This document shows positions 17,395-26,576 of a DNA stretch of 64,000 bases, piece by piece; the stretch's first letter is position 1, and every line of letters starts with the position of its first letter. The notes under the pieces were generated by a model. That model saw nothing but the letters and a program-made list of their open reading frames with translations, was not told the origin of the DNA and did not search any database. The DNA comes from UBA2779 sp965232615 (GTDB lineage Bacteria > Spirochaetota > Spirochaetia > DSM-2461), in NCBI GenBank assembly GCA_965232615.1, contig OZ246985.1:1-64000 (forward strand), read 5' to 3'. The translations under genes and the position numbers were made by a program.

Positions 17395-20300
17395 CTATGA
17401 TTTCCCTTCCCCTTCCACGATCTTGATCTCTTCGTCCGTGAGACCGTACAATTCATAAACCATTTGGTCGATCTGTCTTTCGTATTCCTTGACCTGCGCC
17501 TGTTTGGAGGGGTTTTGTGAATAATCGGCATCTTTGGTGATGGAAAGTATTTTTTCAACAAGACATATAACTTCCTTTGCTGATTTTCCAATAAAGGTTG
17601 CGATGGGCAAACTTCCTAATCTCGCTGTTTTAACTTGAGGGTAGAGTCTGCCTGATTCCAGTGATATAGTTCTATAATACCAATCAAGTAGTTTCGAATT
17701 GAGTATTCCTAGTAAAACTTTCAGGGAAACTGTATTTTTGAATTCCGGTCTTATTATTGTGGAATGCACTGAATTCTTGTGGTAGTACCCATCCTCATCA
17801 AGGGTCGCGATGACGGTTTCAGATGTCTGTCTAGTTACTATCTTGGGAAATTCAAAAAAAATTTCCCTTTTTATTATTCTAGCATTGAAAGGTTTGTTCT
17901 CTTGCTTAAGTTTAGCACGAACCTCATTAACCTTTTTTGGGGAGTAATAGATATATAAGTCATCCCATAAAATTGGGCTATATCTTGAGAAATCTTTTCC
18001 GTCAATAATTTTCTTTGAGTGTTCATCAATATAGTGTTTGGTAATGAACTCATTCTTTGTGTACTCGCTACCTGGATTTATTCCATCATAAATCTTACAA
18101 AAAGAATCCAATTGATGCGGCAACCTATCCAATTTATTAAGCAAGTCTACTGCAGCCCTGTTGTCCGTGTGGATGTTCAGTCTTAAATGGGGATCTTGTC
18201 TAACTTCTGAAATATCAACAGGTATTATTTTCCTATCTGACAAGGTATTGAATTCAATAAACTTGAAATATTTCTCAGCTAAATTACAAGATGTCATGAG
18301 TATGACAGATTTTCCTACTTGAGCGACATCGAACACTGCTTGGCTGAAGAAAGAAATTTCAACAAGATTTGAATTACTTAATAAGAACCTGCGCATTTTC
18401 TTAAAGGCCGGTAATGAGATTGATGAATCAGGTACAATAAGAGATTGAAAACCATACTTACTTGAAATCTTGATCGATAATTCTTCAAACAAGGCGAACA
18501 GATTAATTTTGAAATCAGCAGAATAGTATTTCTTGTATTGAGCAAGTGTTCGAGTGGTCGTATTCGTAGACTTGACTATCTTATACGGCGGATTGGCAAT
18601 CACTACATCAAATCCGTTCTTTTCATGAAAAATCTCTGAGAAATAGACTTCAAAATCAAATTCTGTGTGCCCTTTGGTAATCTGACTGATCAGATCATCG
18701 ATCTGTTTTTTGTATGCCTGCTTTTTGGCGGGGTTGGTCTCATTGAAAAACAAGGGCTTCAGTTTTTCCAGGTCATTGAAAAGATGATCGTTGAACAGGT
18801 CTTTTTCCACGCCCAGCAGGGAATTGCCGCAAACAACCTTGTAATCCAGGTTCGGCAGCGGCTTGATGTTTTTGATATCCTCTTCATCCACCACCAGCGA
18901 CAGCCACAGCCGCAGTTTGGCAATCTCCACCGCGCCGGGGTCGATGTCCACGCCGTACAGGGAATGCTCGATGCAGCGGCGTTTGAACTCGTAATCGCTT
19001 CGCTTCTGATTACTCAGAAAGACGGACAACACATTTCTGGCGCGCACGATTTCGTTCATCATGCCCACCGGAAAGGCGCCGGAACCAACCGCCGGATCGC
19101 AGACCGTGATGTCTTCCAGCCACTGGTCGATGACGGCGGCGTTTTCCCGAATGCTGTCGTCCAACAGGGCCGTGTATTCCGTGGATTTCTGGATGCCGTT
19201 TCTGATATTTTCCTGTTTTATGAGGGCGGTGGCCTCGTGTTCGGTGATCAGTTCGCCGACCACGATCAGGTCTTCAATATCCTGCTTTTTAATGGCTGTT
19301 GAAAGTCCGGCCTCCTCGGTCTGAGTGTAAAGGTAATTGATCAGGCTTTGCCTGCACATGTAATGCACGATTTCACGCGGGGTGTAATAGACGCCGAATT
19401 TCTTGTTGAACTTGTTTTCCTCGCCCTTCCTGCCGCTTTTCAGGGCCTTGGTGAATTCATCAAAATTATCGGGCCGGATGGCGTTGAATTTCTCGTAGGC
19501 CTTGCCAAGCAGTTCAGGGTCGATGGCCACTTCTTTTTCCAAGGGTTCGTCCTCGCGCACGGTGAAGTTATAGCGGTCAAACACGTCCAGAATGCCGTCG
19601 CCTTTATCGCCTTCCTTTGTTTTGCGGGTGTTGAAAAACAGGGCATTGGGCAGATTGATATCGGTATGCACCCAGTCATAATTGCCGATGGGATCGAACA
19701 GCCCGCCGTTCAAGAACGGAATTTTGCAGTTAAAGCGGCTATAATAGCCGTCATCATGGCTGCGGTCGATGCGCAGGGCTTCATAAAACAGCGGCTCCAG
19801 GATGTCATTGAAAAAATTGCTGTATTCACTGTTATCGAAGTGCGAGCGTAGAAAGTGTTGTGATTCGGTGCCCCAGTCATCATCACGCCCCACGCCGAAC
19901 CAGCCCTTTTTTTGGAGGAAATAAAGAAACACGATCTGTCCCAGTAGTTTCTTCGCAAAGTTGACCGTGTCCACGCCCTTGGCTTCAAAATCAGCTTTTA
20001 TTCTCTGATCTTTTTCTACAGCTTTATCCAATGCGTCCTTGGTGCGCAGGAAAAGCTCCCGGTATTTAAGGAAAAATTCTTTGGTGACGGTCTCGATGTC
20101 AAAGGCGTTTTCCAGTTCCGCAAGGGTGGGAGGCTGTTCATCATTGGCCAGGATGTTCACCAGGCGGCTCTGGGCGGTATGGCTTTTTTCATTGCTGCCC
20201 ACCAGAAACGACCAGCGCCGGGCCGGGGTAAATTCTTCCTTGACCTTCACTTTCCCGCTCTTAGTTTTTTCAAACCCGTAATCCATCTTGACTAGGGAAA

Positions 20301-20697
20301 ACCGCCAGTCCTGCTGATCCGGCGACACATAGTCCGCCTGCTTCGGCGGCGGCACATAGGCCACCAGGGCCGCGTCCTTCATTTTACCGCCGCGGCTACC
20401 ATTCAAGTACCAGGCAATAAGATTGCGCTGCATGGTGCGGGCCCGCTCCAGGGAGGTCTCTTTTTGTAAGGTGACAACAAGAATATCGAGGCTGTTTTCA
20501 CCATCGCTGAACTTGCCGATACGTTCGAGTGCTTTGATGTATTGCTTGTAGGCGTCCGGTATGTAGTTGCCACTGTAAATAAATGAACTCTCATCAATAC
20601 GATTTAGCAGGTTCTTGACAAAACCGGTGAACCGCTTTTTGTTAAAGGGATTCTCAAAGGTTGTTTTGATGATTTTCCGTGCCTGCTGTTTGTCCAT
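17395..20697 (-). CDS. Eco57I/TaqI-like N6-adenine DNA methyltransferase of a restriction/defence module
   Basis: An 1100-residue protein. AdoMet motif I is DPAVGSGAF (Asp534) and the adenine-methylase motif IV is NPPY (Asn702). LDILVVTLQKETSLERART around residues 85-105 belongs to the conserved N-terminal region of this family. The C-terminus (ILNSKLLDWYYRTISLESGR and ARLGSLPI) resembles the TaqI-like specificity domain, so recognition and modification are probably in one chain. The stop of the helicase-nuclease gene lies 2 bp upstream of its ATG at 20697, so the two form an operon. A predicted role is methylating host DNA so that the partner does not attack it. It could also be part of a DISARM-related system. 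The target sequence cannot be read. Confidence 0.85.
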   Translation of the reverse strand: MDKQQARKIIKTTFENPFNKKRFTGFVKNLLNRIDESSFIYSGNYIPDAYKQYIKALERIGKFSDGENSLDILVVTLQKETSLERARTMQRNLIAWYLNGSRGGKMKDAALVAYVPPPKQADYVSPDQQDWRFSLVKMDYGFEKTKSGKVKVKEEFTPARRWSFLVGSNEKSHTAQSRLVNILANDEQPPTLAELENAFDIETVTKEFFLKYRELFLRTKDALDKAVEKDQRIKADFEAKGVDTVNFAKKLLGQIVFLYFLQKKGWFGVGRDDDWGTESQHFLRSHFDNSEYSNFFNDILEPLFYEALRIDRSHDDGYYSRFNCKIPFLNGGLFDPIGNYDWVHTDINLPNALFFNTRKTKEGDKGDGILDVFDRYNFTVREDEPLEKEVAIDPELLGKAYEKFNAIRPDNFDEFTKALKSGRKGEENKFNKKFGVYYTPREIVHYMCRQSLINYLYTQTEEAGLSTAIKKQDIEDLIVVGELITEHEATALIKQENIRNGIQKSTEYTALLDDSIRENAAVIDQWLEDITVCDPAVGSGAFPVGMMNEIVRARNVLSVFLSNQKRSDYEFKRRCIEHSLYGVDIDPGAVEIAKLRLWLSLVVDEEDIKNIKPLPNLDYKVVCGNSLLGVEKDLFNDHLFNDLEKLKPLFFNETNPAKKQAYKKQIDDLISQITKGHTEFDFEVYFSEIFHEKNGFDVVIANPPYKIVKSTNTTTRTLAQYKKYYSADFKINLFALFEELSIKISSKYGFQSLIVPDSSISLPAFKKMRRFLLSNSNLVEISFFSQAVFDVAQVGKSVILMTSCNLAEKYFKFIEFNTLSDRKIIPVDISEVRQDPHLRLNIHTDNRAAVDLLNKLDRLPHQLDSFCKIYDGINPGSEYTKNEFITKHYIDEHSKKIIDGKDFSRYSPILWDDLYIYYSPKKVNEVRAKLKQENKPFNARIIKREIFFEFPKIVTRQTSETVIATLDEDGYYHKNSVHSTIIRPEFKNTVSLKVLLGILNSKLLDWYYRTISLESGRLYPQVKTARLGSLPIATFIGKSAKEVICLVEKILSITKDADYSQNPSKQAQVKEYERQIDQMVYELYGLTDEEIKIVEGEGKS

Positions 20698-20699
20698 AT

Positions 20700-23600
20700 T
20701 CAGGTACCTGCCAGATATAAGGAAAGTATAACTTCGCGCTTGCCGAGTACGGCTGATTTTTTTTCCGCGTAATGTTTCTGTAACAACCGTTCAGAAATGT
20801 GAATCTGCAAAACCGCCAGCACCTTGAACGGATTGACGAGTTCCTCGCCAAGGGCGTTAAGAGCTTTTAAGGTGTTTTTGACAGTCTGTTTGGGCAGACC
20901 GCCCTCTTCAAGCTGGGTCCATACCTTTTTCAGGTAAAGTTCCTGATCTTCGGTGAATTTCTGTGTATTTTTAAGTGTCGTCTTTAAGATTCGCAGGATA
21001 TTGACGGCACTGTCCCGGCCCTTTCTCTTTTGGGGTTCCGCCATTTCTTCGGTGGTGGCGATGATAAAGGCTTCCTTGTTTTTGTCCAGCAAGTCATATA
21101 TATGCGTGGGCAGGTTTTTCTTTTTTTCATCCGGATTGCTTTCCAGCAGGCCGGCGGCGGCCATGAAGTCCAGTTCGACGGCCGTGTTTTCAGCACGCGC
21201 CATAAAGAATTTTTGTAACTTTCCCCGCCGAAAGTAGGTAAGCAGCGAGTCCGGGAGGTTTTTGTTCTCTTTGGCGGTGCGGGCTTTTTTGGGAAGATGC
21301 TTGATTTTTTCAAAGAGGTCCGGATCGTTTTCCCTGATCTCCCGTATCGCATGCAGGTATTTCAACTCGCTTTCCTCTGCTTCTCCGTCTCCTTCCAATG
21401 TTTTTCCTGAGGTAAGGCGATTGAAAATCTCATGAGAGCCGATGGGTTCACCTTCGGTTAAGAGTTCCGCATCCCCGCCGAGAAGCGTCAGAAAAGCGTT
21501 GATTTTTCCTTCCGCGGCTTCTCTTAATTTGATCTGGTCATTGGACTGCACCGTCGGGAAAAAATTGAAGGTATGGATGACATCGAAAGGCGTATCTACC
21601 CGGTTGATGCGGCCGACCCGCTGCATCATGCGGGTGGGGTTCCAGGGGATGTCATAATTGATCACCACATTGGCACGATGCAGGTTGACACCTTCAGAAA
21701 GCACTTCAGTGGAAATCAATATACGATGATCGTCTTTTTTATGACGCGCCCGAGCATCAAAGTTGTCAATAACTTTATCCCGAACAGATTCACCGGAAGC
21801 GCCGGTAAACAAAAGAACTTTGCCGGGATACTGCTGATCTGTATTTTCGTACAGGTAATTGGCGGTTTCTTTTGATTCAGTAAAGAGAATAAGGTGGTTG
21901 TTTTTTAAGATATGGTTTTTTGTCAGTTCATCTTCGAACCTTATAAGTTTTGGGTCCCGCTTTACCTGTTGCCAAAGGCCCTTAATCTCTTTTAATATTT
22001 CAAGGTCATATTCCAGATCTTCTCTCAGATCATCCCTGAAGTCTTTGCTCTCGTATCTTTCCGCCTTGCCTTCATCGATCATCCTTTGAACCGCTTCGTC
22101 ATCGTCGTTTTCCAGCAGTTCAAATATCTTGCTGGCATGCTTTGCACTGACATAGACGAAACCATTCTCCAATTCCTTGAGGAACATTTCATAGGAATAT
22201 AAAAATCTGTCCACCGATCTTCGGAACGCAAAAAAACTGCTTTCCAGCCACTTGACCAGCAGGATTTTCATAAACCGACCCATATTCCGTTGGGACTGCG
22301 CTTCAAGCTGATCAATCTTGCCTTCATAATATAGCATGGGCATGTAGCGGGCGTATCTGAACTTGTTGGCAATAAGGTCAATGGTTTTATTGAATATTTC
22401 GTCTTCTTTGTCATTCAGTTTATAAAAAAGGGGCGCAGGTTTTTCAACTCGGGGAAATTTCAGCCCCTGCACCTCAATATCATTCTTAAAGTATTTTTCG
22501 ATTTCGGTTCGGGTGCGGCGCACCATCAGATATTTCAGAACCTTGTCTCGGATTTCACGGGCGTTTTCTTTGACGGTGCTGATGTATTCGGCATAATCCT
22601 TCTTCCGATCCAGCTTCTTGAGTTTCTTCTCGAAGCTACCGAAAAACGATTCCAGGTCGAGGAGGTTCGGTATGGTACTTTTTTTAGCCTTCTGAAACAG
22701 CTTCAGCAGACTCAGAATATCTTGAGGTGTATTATTATAAGGCGTTGCCGTTACCAGGACAATCCGTTTTCCCCGGCATATTTCTGCCAGCTTTTCATAG
22801 GTGATGGTCGTTTCCGTGCGGAAACGGTGCGCTTCATCAATGATGATATTGGTATATTTCTCCGTCCCTCTGTTTAATAGATCGTCCAGTTTTCCTAGTG
22901 ATTCAAAATCCGCGGGAACTCGAAAATCTGAAAACACATTGGGCCAGGATCCCGGATTGGTTCTTTCCAAAAGAACCGGTGGAGCGATGACAAGTGTTCT
23001 ACCGTCCAGTTGACCGGCAAGCATGGCTGAGATGTAGGTTTTGCCAAGCCCGACCACATCTGAAACAAACACGCCGCCATATTCCAGAAGTATTTTTTTG
23101 GCATTCAAAACCGCCTGTTCCTGGTATTCCAGTTTCTTAAACTCCTGTGGCAGATAATTGACGAAAACCTCGTCCGACTGGCTAAGTTCATCCTTGAAGT
23201 ATTCATAAAGAAATTTCAGATAGAGCTGATAGGGTGATATGTTTTGGGTCAACCAGGTCTTGTTCTGAATCGTCTGTACATATTTCTCACTGACATCAAC
23301 AGAGCTTTCCCACAATTCGTTGAATTTTTTCAAAGCAAAGTTGTAATCCTCTGGTCGCTGTAGCTCCACATTGAATTCCAGATTATCAACCAGGCCGGAC
23401 TGCGTGAAATTGCTTGAACCGGTGATAACACGGCCAATGTCGCGGTCGCCTTCTCGAAAAGTCATGATATACAGTTTGGCGTGGATCTTCTGAGAAGGAT
23501 AAGCCCTGATTTCCAGTTTCTCTTTTATTATCCAATCAATAAAGATATGAACGCCTTCTTCAACGTTTCTGTTGTCTTGAGAGGCGGCCATTTCGTTTTC

Positions 23601-23891
23601 AATAAGATTTTCGATTTCCTCCTTGGTTTCGGCATGGGAAAAATCATATGCTGGCTGTGGCTGTCTGTTTGCCTGCTCCAGCATGTCAAAAGTTTGCCTG
23701 TTTGTGCCGATGCCGATCAGTATCCGTATTTTGTCGGTGTTCTCAAGGGCGGGATAAACAGCATGAAAACCACTGGAATAAAAGTACCCAACGAGACAAT
23801 CAAAAAAAGATGTATCCTTAATTAGCTTCTTGAATCTTTCTTTGAGGCTTTGATTCTCTTCGTTTGTTATAAATGACAGGTTTACGTCCAT
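20700..23891 (-). CDS. PLD-nuclease / SF2 (SNF2-like) helicase of a restriction/defence module
   Basis: A 1063-residue fusion. The N-terminal phospholipase D-type nuclease half has QKIHAKLYIMTF (HxK) and ITGSSNFTQSGLVDN at residues about 130-170. The helicase core follows: Walker A VVGLGKTYISAML (about 280), DEAH box NIIIDEAHRFR (about 350), LVTATPYNN (motif III), and MMQRVGRINRVD (motif VI). Only one HKD-type motif is evident, so a dimer would be needed for cleavage, as in other single-HKD PLD nucleases. Fusion of nuclease and translocase, directly followed by an adenine methylase with its own specificity domain, points to a two-component restriction-like defence system in which this protein translocates and cuts unmodified DNA. 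No DrmB or BREX genes are nearby. Confidence 0.88.
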   Translation of the reverse strand: MDVNLSFITNEENQSLKERFKKLIKDTSFFDCLVGYFYSSGFHAVYPALENTDKIRILIGIGTNRQTFDMLEQANRQPQPAYDFSHAETKEEIENLIENEMAASQDNRNVEEGVHIFIDWIIKEKLEIRAYPSQKIHAKLYIMTFREGDRDIGRVITGSSNFTQSGLVDNLEFNVELQRPEDYNFALKKFNELWESSVDVSEKYVQTIQNKTWLTQNISPYQLYLKFLYEYFKDELSQSDEVFVNYLPQEFKKLEYQEQAVLNAKKILLEYGGVFVSDVVGLGKTYISAMLAGQLDGRTLVIAPPVLLERTNPGSWPNVFSDFRVPADFESLGKLDDLLNRGTEKYTNIIIDEAHRFRTETTITYEKLAEICRGKRIVLVTATPYNNTPQDILSLLKLFQKAKKSTIPNLLDLESFFGSFEKKLKKLDRKKDYAEYISTVKENAREIRDKVLKYLMVRRTRTEIEKYFKNDIEVQGLKFPRVEKPAPLFYKLNDKEDEIFNKTIDLIANKFRYARYMPMLYYEGKIDQLEAQSQRNMGRFMKILLVKWLESSFFAFRRSVDRFLYSYEMFLKELENGFVYVSAKHASKIFELLENDDDEAVQRMIDEGKAERYESKDFRDDLREDLEYDLEILKEIKGLWQQVKRDPKLIRFEDELTKNHILKNNHLILFTESKETANYLYENTDQQYPGKVLLFTGASGESVRDKVIDNFDARARHKKDDHRILISTEVLSEGVNLHRANVVINYDIPWNPTRMMQRVGRINRVDTPFDVIHTFNFFPTVQSNDQIKLREAAEGKINAFLTLLGGDAELLTEGEPIGSHEIFNRLTSGKTLEGDGEAEESELKYLHAIREIRENDPDLFEKIKHLPKKARTAKENKNLPDSLLTYFRRGKLQKFFMARAENTAVELDFMAAAGLLESNPDEKKKNLPTHIYDLLDKNKEAFIIATTEEMAEPQKRKGRDSAVNILRILKTTLKNTQKFTEDQELYLKKVWTQLEEGGLPKQTVKNTLKALNALGEELVNPFKVLAVLQIHISERLLQKHYAEKKSAVLGKREVILSLYLAGT

Positions 23892-24032
23892 ATTTTCGTA
23901 TACCTTCTACATTGTCGGTATAACATCATGCGTAACCAACGGCCCAAAGAATCTTGTAATTTTTCTGGGTAACTGATTTTTCTTATTTCTAAAACCGCTC
24001 TCCATCCTCTCTCTAGGATAAATTAATACACC

Positions 24033-24706
24033 ATGGATAATGAATCTGTCAATGTTCCCTCCTTGCCGCCCAAGATAAACCCGATCAATCAAAGCCTGCA
24101 GTCGATCAGCCTGCCGGCCCTCTTTGTCGGACGCCGCACGGAGCTACGTCAACTGAAGGGCCGACTACAACGCGGTAAGTTACGCCGCCTGTTAATCACA
24201 GGCCCCGGCGGGCAAGGCAAGACAGCCCTAACCGGCAAGCTGGCCCAGGAACTGAAGCGGCAGGGCTTTGAGGTGTTCGCCTGGTCCGCCAGCGCCGACC
24301 AGGGCTGGGACAATTTTTAACCGAGATGGAATTGAACCTGGGCCCCGTTCTTGCCAGCCAGTATGCCAAGCAGCGCCAGAACTCCCCGGATAAAACCAGC
24401 CAGGCCAAGGCGAAAACACAAATCGACATGGCCCTTGACAAATTGATACCCCCCCTTGAACCGCCCAGCCGTAGCCTGCTGGAACGGATGATGGCCTATG
24501 ACACCCCTGTGCCCCGCGAAGGGGCGCTGACATTGGCGCTTGATTTGGATGATCCCGAAGGAGCCCTGGATCGTCTTATGGGGGTATCGCTTCTTGAACA
24601 GCAGGAGGCCCGCCGGTGGCAAGCCGTTGAGTATCAAATTTCAGCGCTGGTACGGGACTGGCTGATGAAAAACGGGGGAACCAGGCCGAACCTATCCCTC
24701 CTTTAG
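24033..24706 (+). pseudogene. STAND/NTPase pseudogene
   Basis: Two frames, 24033-24320 and 24326-24706, read as pieces of one protein. The first has PALFVGRRTELRQLKGRL and P-loop TGPGGQGKTALTGKLAQEL, typical of STAND (NB-ARC-like) ATPases, and stops after SADQGWDNF. The second (LLERMMAYDTPVPREGALT and GVSLLEQQEARRWQAVEY) matches the winged-helix end of such NTPase modules, without the Walker B and sensor regions or a repeat domain. So the gene has an internal deletion and has lost its C-terminal sensor. STAND proteins often act in defence; this one is next to a defence operon but is broken. Confidence 0.7.
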
Positions 24707-24740
24707 ATCGATACTGGTATCTGTTTTAAATTTCATTGGC

Positions 24741-24878
24741 ATGATTCTAGTTGGCTTTGGGATAGGCCTAATACTACAGAATAATAATAATAAAATGCTT
24801 GGATTTATTCTAATTATGTTCTCAGCAATGATATTTTTTGTGCAATTATTTTTCCATTTTCAAGATCGCAAACATTAA
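24741..24878 (+). CDS. Possible small membrane protein (45 aa)
   Basis: The frame ATG 24741 to TAA 24878 encodes two hydrophobic segments (MILVGFGIGLILQ and LGFILIMFSAMIFFVQLFF) separated by a short polar Asn-rich turn, ending HFQDRKH. Codon use is AT-rich compared with the STAND fragment before it. There is no clear ribosome-binding site; the open frame extends about ten codons upstream. It could be a genuine two-helix small protein or the membrane tail of a decayed gene. Confidence 0.35.
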   Translation: MILVGFGIGLILQNNNNKMLGFILIMFSAMIFFVQLFFHFQDRKH

Positions 24879-25287
24879 ATAATAATAAATACTAGTGCTA
24901 TAAAAATAATTCGTAGTCTTTCAGGCTTACTCTTTTTTATTGACTTTCGCTCTCATAAAGAGTCGTCAGTATAGTCGCGTAAAAACAAATAAGACGTCCT
25001 TCCAAGAGTTATTCTTCACAGAGGCAGAAATGGTTGGTTAGCGAACTTCATTCAGATGCCGAAGTTGTCTCCAGAGCGAAGCAGGGCAAGGAAATGTTTA
25101 TTGTGACAACCAGTGAGCTTGATCCGGAGATTCTAAAGCGATAAGCAAATTTTCCGTCTACAAAGACCAAGAGGTATCGGTCGAACGGGAATTCGTTTTT
25201 CAAGGATCCATATTTTTACGCAGAGATCTGGTATTTAATGAAACCACAGCGTATAAGGGCATTGACAATGGGGATACCATTGCTGAT
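24879..25287. other. Decayed region without a recognisable gene
   Basis: Short open stretches on the plus strand occur (for example KQGKEMFIVTTSELDPEIL near 25080-25140), but I cannot assign them to a family. Frames are broken by stops. It lies between a STAND remnant and phage/IS remnants and probably consists of eroded mobile DNA. Confidence 0.4.
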
Positions 25288-25554
25288 TTATTCCCTAGCG
25301 GAAATGAAAGTACGGGAGGCCTTGGCATCCAAGAAAGGTACGAAGTTAATGTACTGCTTTGGAATCAAAGTGGGCCTTGTCAGTTTGACCCGACGTGTGC
25401 CATCCGGCACCCCATCCCCCTTCACAGGAGCGGGCACACCATCCTTTATATATCTCTCATACCGAGATTTACTAACAAATCGTGTTGTACATTTACAACC
25501 CCAGCCGTTTCTGGGATTTATCGTCTCCCAAATCGGATCCTCTTTCGGTAGCAT
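25288..25554 (-). pseudogene. Fragment resembling Mu-like phage head morphogenesis (gpF/minor capsid) protein
   Basis: An 88-residue frame contains WETINPRNGWGCKCTTRFVS, close to the PPN-W-C-C-R region of Mu gpF / SPP1 gp7-type head proteins. The rest of such a protein (about 300 residues or more) is missing and no other phage genes are in the window. Assignment rests on this one motif. Confidence 0.4.
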
Positions 25555-25798
25555 CAGACCATCCTAGGCAAGATGTTCGGTCCTGTTCTCCTTGCTGGGT
25601 CCCACCCGTTACAGTATATAAGGATGACTGGTGGACCTTTGGCCCCGTTCCCACACTCCAACTTGATAGGCCTGGCCGACGTTGACCTTATGAAACGCTT
25701 GGCGATACTCTTTATGCACTTGATCCTTGCGTCTCCCTCGGGGCGGAAGAGCAAACAATACTGAAAGAGTGGGATCTCACCTTCAGCCTCCAGGAAGA

Positions 25799-26033
25799 CA
25801 CCATGCCTCTCCGAAGGCCCTGCGGGTATTCTTCCGCCACGACAGAAAGCTTTTCGCAGAAATCTAAAAAGATGATATTCTCCATGATAAGCGATTTCTA
25901 CAGGGAAGTTTCCGGTAAAGAAATAATCACGGGTATGGTCATAACCCACCAGACTTTTTGGGATATGCTCCGGTGGAATCCCCATTTTCATGCCATTCTG
26001 CTTGAGGGTGGTTTTGATGATGATGGTACTTTT
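25799..26033 (+). pseudogene. IS91-family transposase fragment
   Basis: Two overlapping frames give SPKALRVFFRHDRKLFAEI and then GKEIITGMVITHQTFWDML and WNPHFHAILLEGGFDDDGTF. These match the central part of IS91-like (Y2 rolling-circle) transposases, with the His-x-His of the HUH motif in PHFHAIL. A frameshift near 25866 separates the two, and the N-terminal zinc finger and C-terminal Tyr region are absent. The fragment ends exactly where the inverted-repeat element begins at 26034. Confidence 0.7.
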
Positions 26034-26209
26034 GGGCACCTCTAACTTACCTTATTTCGTTTTTGGCTTGATCTTTTTCCTCGCTGCTGCGTTGTCAAAA
26101 TGCTCACGTAAGCAGGTGCGTACCGCTACCAGGTGTGTACCGCAGGGCGTAGCCCGAGGAACACACCGCCACTGAGCCAAATTCCAATAACGGTTTTTTA
26201 GAGGTTGCC
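26034..26209. mobile_element. Small inverted-repeat element, long type (MITE-like)
   Basis: Starts GGGCACCTCTAA and ends TTTTTTAGAGGTTGCC. The interior shares CTGCGTTGTCAAAATGCTCA and GTAAGCAGGTGCGTACCGC with the copy at 38005, which is in the opposite orientation. It has no coding capacity. It adjoins the broken end of the IS91 transposase fragment. Confidence 0.75.
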
Positions 26210-26576
26210 AATAGTGTTTGTGGGTGCTCTCGTTATGAGGCTCCCCAAAGACTATTATACTCAAAAGCCTCAGGCTTGTCCGCCACTTCATTATCTAACT
26301 TTTGCAGGACAATTCTTTACAATCTGCCTGCAGGTCGGAATGTGGACAATCGTTAGATTGACCAGTATATTATTCCTTAAATTCAGAGATCCCCCCTTGA
26401 CAGTTTTCGCCGCCCAGGGTATAATGCCCGAAGTTTTGACCAATCTTAGGAGGAGTTTTTCAATAACCCTATATGCTATTGTGTGGTTGTTAAAAGCACT
26501 CCAGAGGCTTTTTCTAAAATAACCGATATTTGAAAGAGCCTTAATGGTCATTGACAAATAAAAGGAGAAGACAGTT
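26210..26576. other. Leader region of the sugar ABC operon
   Basis: No complete gene. Contains the perfect promoter at 26397-26425. About 22 bp further on, a strong TAGGAGGAG at 26447-26455 is followed by an open stretch without an ATG (ITLYAIVWLLKALQRLFLK), perhaps a small leader peptide with an unusual start or a gene remnant. A good AAAGGAG precedes the ATG at 26577. Confidence 0.5.
26397..26425 (+). promoter_or_regulatory. Perfect consensus sigma-70 promoter
   Basis: TTGACA at 26397-26402, a 17-bp spacer and TATAAT at 26420-26425: all 12 consensus bases and the optimal spacing. It lies about 150 bp upstream of the binding-protein gene and points at it. A full consensus is unusual for native genes and predicts very strong, probably repressible, transcription. 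Confidence 0.8.

Noticed and set aside
18667..19302. A 211-codon open frame on the plus strand within the adenine methylase gene
   Set aside because: It is antisense to a conserved methylase core (motif I region) and has no family resemblance or ribosome-binding site. It is a shadow of GC-rich coding sequence.
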